From: Methylomarinum sp. Ch1-1 | Lineage (GTDB): Bacteria; Pseudomonadota; Gammaproteobacteria; Methylococcales; Methylomonadaceae | Assembly (NCBI RefSeq): GCF_030717995.2 | Contig: NZ_CP157743.1 | Span: 434,001 to 498,000 of the forward strand | DNA length: 64,000 nucleotides | Direction of reading: 5' to 3' | In this document: positions 27,133 to 37,318 of the stretch, piece after piece | Layout: the number at the start of each line of letters is the position of its first letter | Numbering within the stretch: the stretch's first letter is position 1 | The notes under the pieces: generated by a model | What the model was told of the DNA's origin: nothing | Databases searched by the model: none | What the model saw: the letters and a program-made list of their open reading frames with translations, nothing else | Program-made: the position numbers and the translations under genes

Positions 27133-27199
27133 TTTTGCAGGTAGAAAATTGCTCCTGCATTTTCTACATTTCCGCCTTCCCTGGCGGTCAGAGCAAAAA
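27133..27199. repeat. Second intergenic repeat family, copy B
   Basis: Same order as the copy at 11323-11388: TTTTGCAGG, TTGCTCCTGCAT, CATTTCCGCCTTCC, GGCGGTCAGAGCAAAAA, with only a few substitutions. It sits just downstream of the rRNA operon terminator. Confidence 0.7.
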
Positions 27200-27239
27200 C
27201 CGGTCACGCTCCTTACCACCTTCCCTGTAGGCAAAAAAA

Positions 27240-27268
27240 AACCCGTTCAGGCTTCTGAACGGGTTTTT
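27240..27268 (-). terminator. rRNA operon terminator
   Basis: A perfect 11-bp stem (AACCCGTTCAG and its complement) with a four-base loop, followed on the minus strand by a long T-run. It lies immediately downstream of the 5S gene and ends the rRNA operon. Confidence 0.92.
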
Positions 27269-27280
27269 CAATTAAAAGCT

Positions 27281-27395
27281 TGGCGATTCCCTACTTTCGC
27301 ATGGCAACCTGCCACACTATCATCGGCGCTAAGAGGTTTCACTGCCGAGTTCGGGATGGGATCGGGTGGTTCACTCTCGCTATGTTCACCAAGCA
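27281..27395 (-). rRNA. rrf: 5S ribosomal RNA
   Basis: The minus strand carries the bacterial 5S features: CCCGATCCCATCCCGAACTC in the loop B/C region, GTGAAACCTCTTAGCGCCGA, GTGTGGCAGG and a 3' end pairing with the 5' end (TGGTGAAC... and ...TCGCCAAG). About 115 bases. Ends are approximate by a few bases. Confidence 0.95.
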
Positions 27396-27684
27396 AAGGT
27401 GTTTAGTGGGTTTCGTTTGTATTCCCCACTGTCACGATCAGCTCTCGCTGATCCATGGAAATCTGTATCGTTCGTTCTCGTGCATTGAAAAGCGTCTTGT
27501 CAGGCTGCCATATCACACGCTCTCGATTATCAAACCGATTGGGTGTTATATGGTCAAGCCTCACGGGCAATTAGTATCAGTTAGCTTCATACGTTACCGC
27601 ACTTCCACACCTGACCTATCAACCTAATAGTCTCTTAGGGCCCTTCAGGGGACTCATGGTCCCAGTGAGATCTCATCTTGGGAG

Positions 27685-27718
<34 letters not shown>

Positions 27719-27837
27719 TGTCCGATCATAGCTACCCGGCAATGCCACTGGCGTGACAACCGGAACACCAGAGGATCGTCCACTCCGGTCCTCTCGTACT
27801 AGGAGCAGCTTCCCTCAAATCTCAAACGCCCACGGCA

Positions 27838-27964
<127 letters not shown>

Positions 27965-27993
27965 ACCGCCGTCGATATGAACTCTTGGGCGGT

Positions 27994-28049
<56 letters not shown>

Positions 28050-28169
28050 AGAACCACCGGATCACTAAGACCTACTTTCGTACCTGCTCGACCTGTCCGT
28101 CTCGCAGTCAAGCACCCTATGCCTTTGCACTCATTGCATGATTTCCGACCATGCTGAGGGTACCTTCGT

Positions 28170-28212
<43 letters not shown>

Positions 28213-28369
28213 ACCCACCATACACTGTCCCCAACCCGGATAACGGGTCTAGGTTAGAACTTCAAACATACCAGGGTGGTATTTCAGGATGGCTCCACGA
28301 CAACTGGCGTCGCCGCTTCAAAGCCTCCCACCTATCCTACACAAGTAGGCTCAAAGTCCAGTGTAAAGC

Positions 28370-28402
<33 letters not shown>

Positions 28403-28473
28403 CCGCGGGTACACTGCATCTTCACAGCGATTTCAATTTCACTGAGTCTCGGGTGGAGACAGTGTGGCCATCG

Positions 28474-28838
<365 letters not shown>

Positions 28839-29639
28839 GGCTCTAAATAATCTAGGTGAGGGTAACCCCATCAATTAACCTTCCGGCACCGGGCAGGCGT
28901 CACACCTATACGTCCACTTTCGTGTTTGCAGAGTGCTATGTTTTTGCTAAACAGTCGCAGCCACCAGTTTAATGCTACCTCTTCAGCTCCAGCCGCAGGG
29001 CCTTCACCTAACAAGGGCGTACCTTCTCCCGAAGTTACGGTACCATTTTGCCTAGTTCCTTCACCCGAGTTCTCTCAAGCGCCTTAGAATTCTCATCCCA
29101 CCCACCTGTGTCGGTTTGGGGTACGGCTCGTCATAACCTGAAGCTTAGAGGGTTTTCTTGGAAGCAGGGCATCAATCACTTCGTCTCCTTATAAAGAGAC
29201 TCGTCGTCACGCCTCAGGATTGTGAAACCGGATTTGCCTAATTTCACTCCTACACGCTTAAACTACCTATTCCAACAGGCAGCTGACCTAGCCTTCTCCG
29301 TCACCCCATCGCAGTTATAACAAGTACAGGAATATTAACCTGTTTTCCATCGACTACGCCTTTCGGCCTCGCCTTAGGTGCCGACTAACCCTGCGTCGAT
29401 TAACGTTGCGCAGGAAACCTTGGGCTTTCGGCGTGGAGGTTTTCACCTCCATTATCGTTACTCATGTCAGCATTCGCACTTCTGATACCTCCAGGAAGCT
29501 TCTCAACTTCCTTCGCAGGCGTACAGAACGCTCCTCTACCACTCAGACGTTGTCTGAATCCGTAGCTTCGGTACTATGCTTAGCCCCGGTAAATCTTCCG
29601 CGCAAGCCGACTCGACCAGTGAGCTATTACGCTTTCTTT

Positions 29640-29677
<38 letters not shown>

Positions 29678-30167
29678 GGCCTTCTCACATCGTTTTCCAC
29701 TGAGCATAGATTTGGGGACCTTAGCTGACGGTCTGGGCTGTTTCCCTTTCCACGACGGACCTTATCACCCGCCGTGTGTCTCCCGTGCTCAAACTTGCTG
29801 GTATTCGGAGTTTGCATCGGGTTGGTAAGTCGGGATGACCCCCTAGCCGAAACAGTGCTCTACCCCCAGCAGTCATACACGAGGCGCTACCTAAATAGCT
29901 TTCGAGGAGAACCAGCTATCTCCGGGCTTGATTAGCCTTTCACTCCGATCCACAGCTCATCCCCTCATTTTTCAACATAAGTGGGTTCGGTCCTCCAATC
30001 AGTATTACCTGATCTTCAACCTGGCCATGGATAGATCGCCCGGTTTCGGGTCTACACCTTGCGACTAAACGCCCTATTAAGACTCGCTTTCGCTACGCCT
30101 CCCCTAGTCGGTTAAGCTGGCCACAAAATGTAAGTCGCTGACCCATTATACAAAAGGTACGCAGTCA

Positions 30168-30233
30168 CCCCTCACCTACAAATCTCTTTGAAAAATGTGC
30201 TTCACATTTTTTAAAAGATTTCTAGGTGAGGGG
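30168..30233 (-). other. Intervening sequence (extended stem) in 23S rRNA helix 25
   Basis: At the helix 25 tip, between the usual GTACAAGCAGTGGGAGC and GTGACTGCGTACC (rRNA sense), sits a 66-base palindrome. Its outer arms CCCCTCACCTA and TAGGTGAGGGG match the ends of the helix 68 insertion, and the inner part (AAATCT, TTCAC loop, AGATTT) continues the stem. Helix 25 is a classical site of intervening sequences in gammaproteobacterial 23S rRNA. It has no coding content. Confidence 0.85.
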
Positions 30234-31042
30234 CTCCCACTGCTTGTACGCATACGGTTTCAGGATCTATTTCACTCCCCTCTCCGGGGTTCTTTTCGCC
30301 TTTCCCTCACGGTACTGGTTCACTATCGGTCAGTAAGGAGTATTTAGCCTTGGAGGATGGTCCCCCCATGTTCAGTCAAAGTTTCACGTGCTCCGACCTA
30401 CTCGATTTCACACTTAATAAGTTTTCGTATACGCGGCTATCACGCTGTATCGCCAGACTTTCCAGACTGTTCTACTAACTTGCTAAATGCTTAAGGGCTG
30501 GTCCCCGTTCGCTCGCCACTACTTAGGGAATCTCGGTTGATTTCTTTTCCTCGGGGTACTTAGATGTTTCAGTTCTCCCGGTTCGCCTCTTACTCCTATG
30601 TATTCAGAGCAAGATAATGAGCTTGTGCCCATTGGGTTTCCCCATTCGGAAATCTGCGGATCAAAGTTTGTTTGCAAACTCCCCGCAGCTTATCGCATGC
30701 TACAACGTCCTTCTTCGCCTCTTACTGCCTAGGCATTCACCGTATGCGCTTATTCACTTGACCATATAACCCCAATCAGTCTGTTCACTCAGCCTACCGT
30801 CGATCAATCAATTTAAAAACTAAATCGATCAATCCCCGATTCGCTTCGCGTCCAGTCTGCTGTGTTATATCAATCAGCTGACATTTTCGCTTTTTTTTCT
30901 GCTTGAGAACTCATTAAAATTTAACCTTACGGTTTTACTTTAATTCGTTTACAGATTTCCACATTGTTAAAGAGCTATTAAACTTTCTACAAAGCCTAAT
31001 TCTATAAAGTCTTCTCAAACCTTATAGAGTTAGTCTGTGTAA

Positions 31043-31118
31043 TGGTGGAGCCAGGGAGGATCGAACTCCCGACCTCCTGCGTGCAAGGCAGGCGCTCTCC
31101 CAGCTGAGCTATGGCCCC
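31043..31118 (-). tRNA. tRNA-Ala (anticodon TGC)
   Basis: A 76-base cloverleaf on the minus strand starting GGGGCCATAGCTCAGCTGGG, with anticodon loop CTTGCAC (TGC) and a T arm with GTTCGATCC. It ends in encoded ACCA. It lies between 16S and 23S, as usual in rRNA operons with Ile and Ala tRNAs. Confidence 0.97.
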
Positions 31119-31132
31119 ATTTTACTGGTCTT

Positions 31133-31242
31133 TTTTACGCTATGCGGCGTTGCTCTCGTCGCTCGCTCAGTCACATACTGATGTATGCTCCTTCTCTCAC
31201 GCCTTCGTGCGCCTTGCCTAGCCTAAAAAATCCGGCGTAAAA
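31133..31242. repeat. Palindromic spacer element between the two tRNAs (1)
   Basis: Bounded by TTTTACGC and GCGTAAAA with an internal inverted core ACATACTGATGTATG. It can form a long imperfect hairpin in the rRNA precursor. A second element with a similar CATAC...GTATG centre follows at 31297-31376. It may be a processing signal or a dispersed palindromic repeat. Confidence 0.5.
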
Positions 31243-31296
31243 TCCAACCAAGCTTTTGTCCATTCGCACTGATTACTACTCAATCACGCAAAATGG

Positions 31297-31376
31297 CTTT
31301 TGTGCAGAACAAGGCGAATGATGACGAAGCATACTTAGGTATGCGAGTGATCATTGAACGCCGTACTGCGCAAAAG
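31297..31376. repeat. Palindromic spacer element abutting tRNA-Ile (2)
   Basis: The arms CTTTTGTGCAG and CTGCGCAAAAG enclose GGCGAATGATGAC, GCATACTTAGGTATGC and a matching return arm, giving an almost continuous 80-base hairpin. It ends directly at the CCA end of tRNA-Ile, which is unusually close for a repeat. Confidence 0.55.
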
Positions 31377-31453
<77 letters not shown>

Positions 31454-31516
31454 AGGCTCATACTCTCAATCGAAATAATTTGTTGTGGACACTCATGACG
31501 GCCTTTAGCTGTCTTT

Positions 31517-33055
<1,539 letters not shown>

Positions 33056-33277
33056 TTAATAATGCTTGATACTCAATAAGACGAGTATCCAATCTTGGCT
33101 CGACGCAGAATTGTACGTAAATTCATAAAACATGTATTGACGCGAATATCTGTGTCGAATATCTTAATACAGTCTAAAATATCCACCACAAGTACCCACA
33201 CAAATTATTTCGACTTGTTTGTTAAAGAGCGTGACCGGATCAACCGGCCGAGGACCGAAGCCCTGTTGAGCTCGCCT

Positions 33278-33305
33278 ATTTTACAGCAGAATCTCAACTT
33301 GTCAA
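33278..33305 (-). promoter_or_regulatory. rRNA operon promoter, proximal
   Basis: Minus strand: TTGACA (33300-33305), 16-base spacer, TAAAAT (33278-33283). A TG directly precedes the -10 box, as in the other two promoters. Confidence 0.7.
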
Positions 33306-33397
33306 CCTCCGTTTCAACTTTTTTTGCCGCCGTCCTGGCGACTTCGAAACGATCCGACAGAGCAAGCTCCGTCTCGATCACCTCGAAAGAGCCGGCC

Positions 33398-33425
33398 ATT
33401 ATACAGCCTCAAATCCGTTTGTCAA
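33398..33425 (-). promoter_or_regulatory. rRNA operon promoter, middle (full consensus)
   Basis: Minus strand: TTGACA (33420-33425), 16-base spacer, TATAAT (33398-33403), a perfect sigma-70 match. The spacer next to the -10 reads TTGAGGCTG, the same as in the distal promoter. Confidence 0.85.
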
Positions 33426-33542
33426 AAGTTTTTTTCGGCCCTTTCGAACCGCCTCCCGGCGACCCTCAAAAACCCCAGCCAACTTTCAGCTCCAACCGCT
33501 TCCTGCGTCCTTCCGTCGAACCCAATCAACGAAAGAAGGCGT

Positions 33543-33570
33543 ATTTTACAGCCTCAACGTAAAGTGTCAA
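33543..33570 (-). promoter_or_regulatory. rRNA operon promoter, distal
   Basis: Minus strand: TTGACA (33565-33570), 16-base spacer, TAAAAT (33543-33548). The spacer shares TTGAGGCTG before the -10 with the middle promoter, so the promoters look like tandem duplicates. Confidence 0.75.
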
Positions 33571-34276
33571 GCTTTTTACCTCAATAAAAATATCGGATCG
33601 TTAATGGCTATTGCCTTCCCCAGGGCTCCCTCATTAAAAAATACCTGAACCAACACATTGGTTAATATCGCCTCATCCCTCTGGGCGGGCGGGTTATTTA
33701 CCCACCCCAAACGTATAACTTACTCTAGCCACGGTTGAATCGTTCAGGACCTCGTTGACCTGCATTTCGCATAGCGACATGCGGACTACTTGCTTTTCGC
33801 GCCAAGGGCGGCTGCCCGTAGGAGGCCCGCCCTCGGGCCGAATGGCTCTTTTCGCGCCAGGGGCGGCGCTCCTACGCATAGCACCGTCTTGCCTTCGGAT
33901 GTGCCGAACGGTGTGAAGCGCATCAAAAACGGCGCGCTTCCTATCGTCAGCACACCCTACCACATCGTAGGGCGGCTTCGCGAAGCAAGCCGCCAAAAAC
34001 CGCCACCGGGGCAAAATTGGCCTGCGCGCGAGGCGAGTTATTTAACACATCCTAAACGTTTAACTTACTTTAGGCGTATTTGTTGTTAATTTTCTGTTTT
34101 GCCACTCATTCATTTAATGAGGTAGCCCTATTGCCTTACCGGCCTATTATTTAACTGCGCTGATCATTTCTGTATACTAAGCCGACGAAAAAACAGCCTA
34201 CCGGCGCAGTTGTTTTCTGAATTGCTCGGCCCTTGCAAGTCGAGCATAGGCGAACTTCTCCTTAACCTAAGCAACC

Positions 34277-35218
34277 ATGACACTACTTATCAGTAAATTT
34301 CCTCGTTTCAGAAAATTTATCACCCGCATTAAACGCTGGCAATTACGTCATCAATATCGTCATATGGCTAAAATCAGTCGTCATCTTAAAATCGACTCCA
34401 TGGACGTACAGGCCGTTTATTGGAAAAAACAGCACATATGTTCTTTAATCCCTTTCAGTCAAATTAACAATTCCTTACTCGGAGAAACCGCCTTCATTGT
34501 CGCTTCCGGCCCTTCACTGAAATCTATCGACATTAAACCACTCACCAACAAATACACTTTTGGCGTCAATGGCTCAATCCTTAAGTTTGTTGATGCGGAC
34601 ATAAGCCCTACTTTCTATGTGATCAGCGATGAAGAATTTATTTACAACCGTCCGCAACTTTTGAGACTTATTTTAAAAAACAGCGAGAGCCACTGTTTTT
34701 TCACGCCCCAGGCGATTACTGCCATTTGCGAAATAGACGTCGACCTGCTTAAGGGGCACCAAAAAATCACGCTTTTCAACAATCACTTCAAGGATTACGG
34801 CAAAGCCGCGCTGGAATTCCCGGACATTGTAAAAATGGCGCACAACGACCCCGAGATCATTACCGAAGACGGAAAAATAGGCTTCTCCCTGAATCCGGAA
34901 AAAGGCGTCTTTACAGCCCATACTGTGCCTTATTTCGCCTTACAAATCGCTTATGGCTTAGGGTTTAGGACAATTAACATAGCCGGCATGGACCTGGGAA
35001 GCCCAAGCGGCGAAACGCGGTTTTACGAACAAGGCTCAGCGGCCATGCCATCCCATTTAGACCGAGACTACCTCAAGTCAATTCTTCCTTCTTTTGAAAT
35101 CGTCAGTCAACTCTGTAAAAACAAGACTCTTCAGGTATTTAATCTATCACCGAACAGTCGCTTGCCGGACAGCGTGATCCCCAAAAAGAGCTTTGCCGAT
35201 GCGATTCGAAATCATTGA
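34277..35218 (+). CDS. DUF115 / MptE-like protein next to the LPS cluster
   Basis: A 313-residue cytoplasmic protein with a basic start (KFITRIKRWQLRHQYRHM) and the Rossmann-like core TAFIVASGPSLKSIDIKPLT followed by YTFGVNGSILKF, typical of the DUF115/MptE-like group (the ASGPSL glycine loop is its hallmark). A second conserved part is TINIAGMDLGSPSGETRFYE. Related proteins are found in cell-surface glycan loci and are thought to be glycosyl or pyrophosphokinase-like transferases, but no substrate can be read here. It is alone on plus, convergent with the glycosyltransferase genes on minus. Confidence 0.75.
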   Translation: MTLLISKFPRFRKFITRIKRWQLRHQYRHMAKISRHLKIDSMDVQAVYWKKQHICSLIPFSQINNSLLGETAFIVASGPSLKSIDIKPLTNKYTFGVNGSILKFVDADISPTFYVISDEEFIYNRPQLLRLILKNSESHCFFTPQAITAICEIDVDLLKGHQKITLFNNHFKDYGKAALEFPDIVKMAHNDPEIITEDGKIGFSLNPEKGVFTAHTVPYFALQIAYGLGFRTINIAGMDLGSPSGETRFYEQGSAAMPSHLDRDYLKSILPSFEIVSQLCKNKTLQVFNLSPNSRLPDSVIPKKSFADAIRNH

Positions 35219-35414
35219 GGATTTGCTAACAATAACTTCTCGAAACAGAGTGATTCGGTCACTTTACAAGACACCGTAATTCCCTTGCGACTAGCCGCTC
35301 CTGCTTGACGTTGCATCGACACGCCCTGCCGCCGTCACCCGCAAACCGAGCGACCGAACCAGCTCTAAGCCGATATGTAGCAAGAAAGGCCGTTATTTGC
35401 AGTCATATCCTGAC

Positions 35415-36200
35415 TCATTTTGTCGTTCCTCTATATTCATTTTTTTGCAGCTGCTTGATCATATTGCCGCAAGCCACTCCGGCTGACGCGATAAAACCTC
35501 TCCAGCCATCCTTGTAACCTTTTTTGAAGCAGTATTGCTTAATAAACGCCAGCAGCGGATTCAGTAAAATCATATAAGGCTTACTGGGTTTGGGGTCATA
35601 CTGCGCTGCACGGCGTCCTAATCGAATATAGCTACGCAGCATATCGTCAAGGTCTTGCCATGAATCGTGCTTACAAGTGCCAGGCAAATGCGCCACATTG
35701 CCATTGACAATCAGTTGATCATGACCGCCTAAGCCATCGACCCCCACCCCTTTTACCGTCGCCACACCCCCGCGTACGACACGCAGCCTATGCTCTGGCT
35801 GAAAAACATGATGCAACCACCCTCCCAAAAACCAAACCTTCCGGTTAAAGGTAAAAGCCTCTATGTTCGGATCAATTGTCTTTTCAGTCAGGTCTTTAAT
35901 GGAGTTCTGCAGAGTTTCGTCTAACGACTCGTCGGAATCCAAAACCAAGATCCAATCGTAGTCTTTGGCCTGTTCCAAACAAAATTGCCGTTGCTTAACC
36001 ATGCCAGGCCATGGCCTGCGCACCACTTTGGCGCCGTATTGTACACACAGATCAATGGTGCCATCCGTTGACCCGGAATCGACAACGATGATGTCATTGG
36101 TCACCGCTTTGACACTATCCAGGCACTCTCTGATCGTGCGTATGTTGTCCTTGGTGGGAATCACCGCACAAAGACTATATTTTTTTTGTTGCTCGCTCAT
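35415..36200 (-). CDS. Family 2 glycosyltransferase, WaaE/KdtX-like
   Basis: A 261-residue GT2 enzyme with the GT-A fold: LCAVIPTKDNIRTIRECLDS, the nucleotide-binding IIVVDSGSTDGT, the metal-binding VLDSDESLDE, and a C-terminal half with HRLRVVRGGVATVKGVGVDG and HDSWQDLDDMLRSYIRLG, as in LPS core beta-1,4-glucosyltransferases of the WaaE type. It probably adds a sugar to the inner-core heptose at the cytoplasmic face. Its start overlaps the end of the upstream GT4 gene by 4 bases. It is the last gene of the minus-strand LPS cluster. Confidence 0.88.
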   Translation of the reverse strand: MSEQQKKYSLCAVIPTKDNIRTIRECLDSVKAVTNDIIVVDSGSTDGTIDLCVQYGAKVVRRPWPGMVKQRQFCLEQAKDYDWILVLDSDESLDETLQNSIKDLTEKTIDPNIEAFTFNRKVWFLGGWLHHVFQPEHRLRVVRGGVATVKGVGVDGLGGHDQLIVNGNVAHLPGTCKHDSWQDLDDMLRSYIRLGRRAAQYDPKPSKPYMILLNPLLAFIKQYCFKKGYKDGWRGFIASAGVACGNMIKQLQKNEYRGTTK

Positions 36201-37297
36201 CGCTGGCGTTTCTTTTCTTCAAATACTTGATTGATGACATCCAAATGCGCTTTTTTTTCATTGCTGGATGTTAAATGCGTAACACTTGCCGCTATTGCTG
36301 AGGCATCAAAAGATTGCCGCATAATAAAATTCGCACATTGCTCGATAGCCTGATCTTCAGCGATATTTTCAACGACCAAACCGGAAAATGGTTTCATCAC
36401 CTCGGCCGCTCCGTTATTTCTCGTCGTTACAACAGGACAGCCGCAGGCCAATGCTTCAAGCGCGGCATTGGAAAAAGGATCGTAACGCGTCAACAATACC
36501 ATCAAATCGGCCGCCTGATAGTATTGCGCAACATTGTTCACGACCCCTTTGTATTGAACATAGCCTACCAAACCCGCCTGTTTGATCGCATTTTGCACAT
36601 AACCGCTATCGCCTTTACCGACCACGATCAAATAAGCCTTACAACCGTGTTCATGCAAATTTGTCAGCACCTTAACGGCATGATGCAAACCCTTGCGTTC
36701 AAACCCCGAACCGGACAATAATAAAATTTTATCGGCCTCGACCGGCAAGCCCAACTGCCGCCTAATGGCGGCCTTATCGAGTTCGGCGACATTAAAAACA
36801 GCCTCATCATAACCATTATAAATGGTGACGACTTTATCTTGGACATTAGGGTATGTCTGCACGATATGAGAACGGACCAATTCTGAATTTGCGATGACAT
36901 AGCGCGCCGACTCGAAACTATTTCGCTCCAACTTAGGCGCCAACCAGTGCCAGGGATTCACCATCCAAGTCTTGCTGGCGCCGTAACGCCGCAACACATT
37001 GAGTCGATGGATGCCGTCTCCCGCCCGATAGATATCGCAATTAGGCCCGTACTCCAGACTGTAAACGACACTATTTTGATGGTATATAGGCAAAGAATTA
37101 ATGAATCGCGTATACCACCAGGAACGCCACCATGGCGGCCCCTTGCGTCCCGGTATGATATGGCCGTTAAAGCGATTCCCCGCCCAAAGCCTATGTACTT
37201 GATACCGATCGCTAAAATTCTGCGCCAGCCGTTCGGCGACTCTTTCCGCGCCACCCATGCCGCTGTTGCGGCGCACTATATAAAGCTGTTGTTCCAT
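36197..37297 (-). CDS. Family 4 glycosyltransferase, LPS core (WaaG-like)
   Basis: A 366-residue GT-B enzyme. The N-terminus has MGGAERVAERLAQNF; the linker carries ANSELVRSHI and VTIYNGYDEAVF; the C-domain has LLLSGSGFERKGLHHAVKVL and the donor site motif FSNAALEALACGCPVVTTR followed by GAAEV. These resemble WaaG-type LPS core glucosyltransferases. It lies between msbA (21-base gap) and the GT2 gene (4-base overlap), so the three are cotranscribed. The sugar donor cannot be told from the sequence. Confidence 0.88.
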   Translation of the reverse strand: MEQQLYIVRRNSGMGGAERVAERLAQNFSDRYQVHRLWAGNRFNGHIIPGRKGPPWWRSWWYTRFINSLPIYHQNSVVYSLEYGPNCDIYRAGDGIHRLNVLRRYGASKTWMVNPWHWLAPKLERNSFESARYVIANSELVRSHIVQTYPNVQDKVVTIYNGYDEAVFNVAELDKAAIRRQLGLPVEADKILLLSGSGFERKGLHHAVKVLTNLHEHGCKAYLIVVGKGDSGYVQNAIKQAGLVGYVQYKGVVNNVAQYYQAADLMVLLTRYDPFSNAALEALACGCPVVTTRNNGAAEVMKPFSGLVVENIAEDQAIEQCANFIMRQSFDASAIAASVTHLTSSNEKKAHLDVINQVFEEKKRQR

Positions 37298-37318
37298 ATC
37301 CTTAATCGACTTCCAGAT

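Larger units (their letters stand above)
26828..27232. other. Repeat-containing gap between the cytochrome gene and the rRNA operon
   Basis: No gene. It contains the inverted copy of the third repeat family near 26912-26962, a pair of similar segments with CTGCTTATT and CAGGG at about 26853 and 27101, and copy B of the second repeat family at 27133-27199. Genes on both sides point towards it. Confidence 0.6.
33056..34276. other. rRNA leader, promoters and repeat-containing gap
   Basis: About 1.2 kb with no credible gene. The part next to the 16S gene (33056-33277) is the leader. Three tandem promoters on minus follow at 33278-33570. Beyond them, 33690-33727 and 34033-34074 form imperfect direct repeats (GTTATTTA, AAACGT, TAACTTACT) flanking GC-rich DNA in which TTTTCGCGCCA and GGGCGGC also recur. 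Reading frames here are incidental. Confidence 0.6.

Noticed and set aside
27119-27406. Plus-strand frame of 95 codons next to the 5S gene
   Set aside because: It reads through a dispersed repeat, the rRNA terminator and the antisense strand of 5S. The similar peptide at 11338-11520 comes from the repeat, not from a gene.
33694-34014. Minus-strand frame of 106 codons in the rRNA upstream gap
   Set aside because: It lies in repeat-bearing GC-rich DNA, has low complexity composition and no ribosome site or family resemblance.
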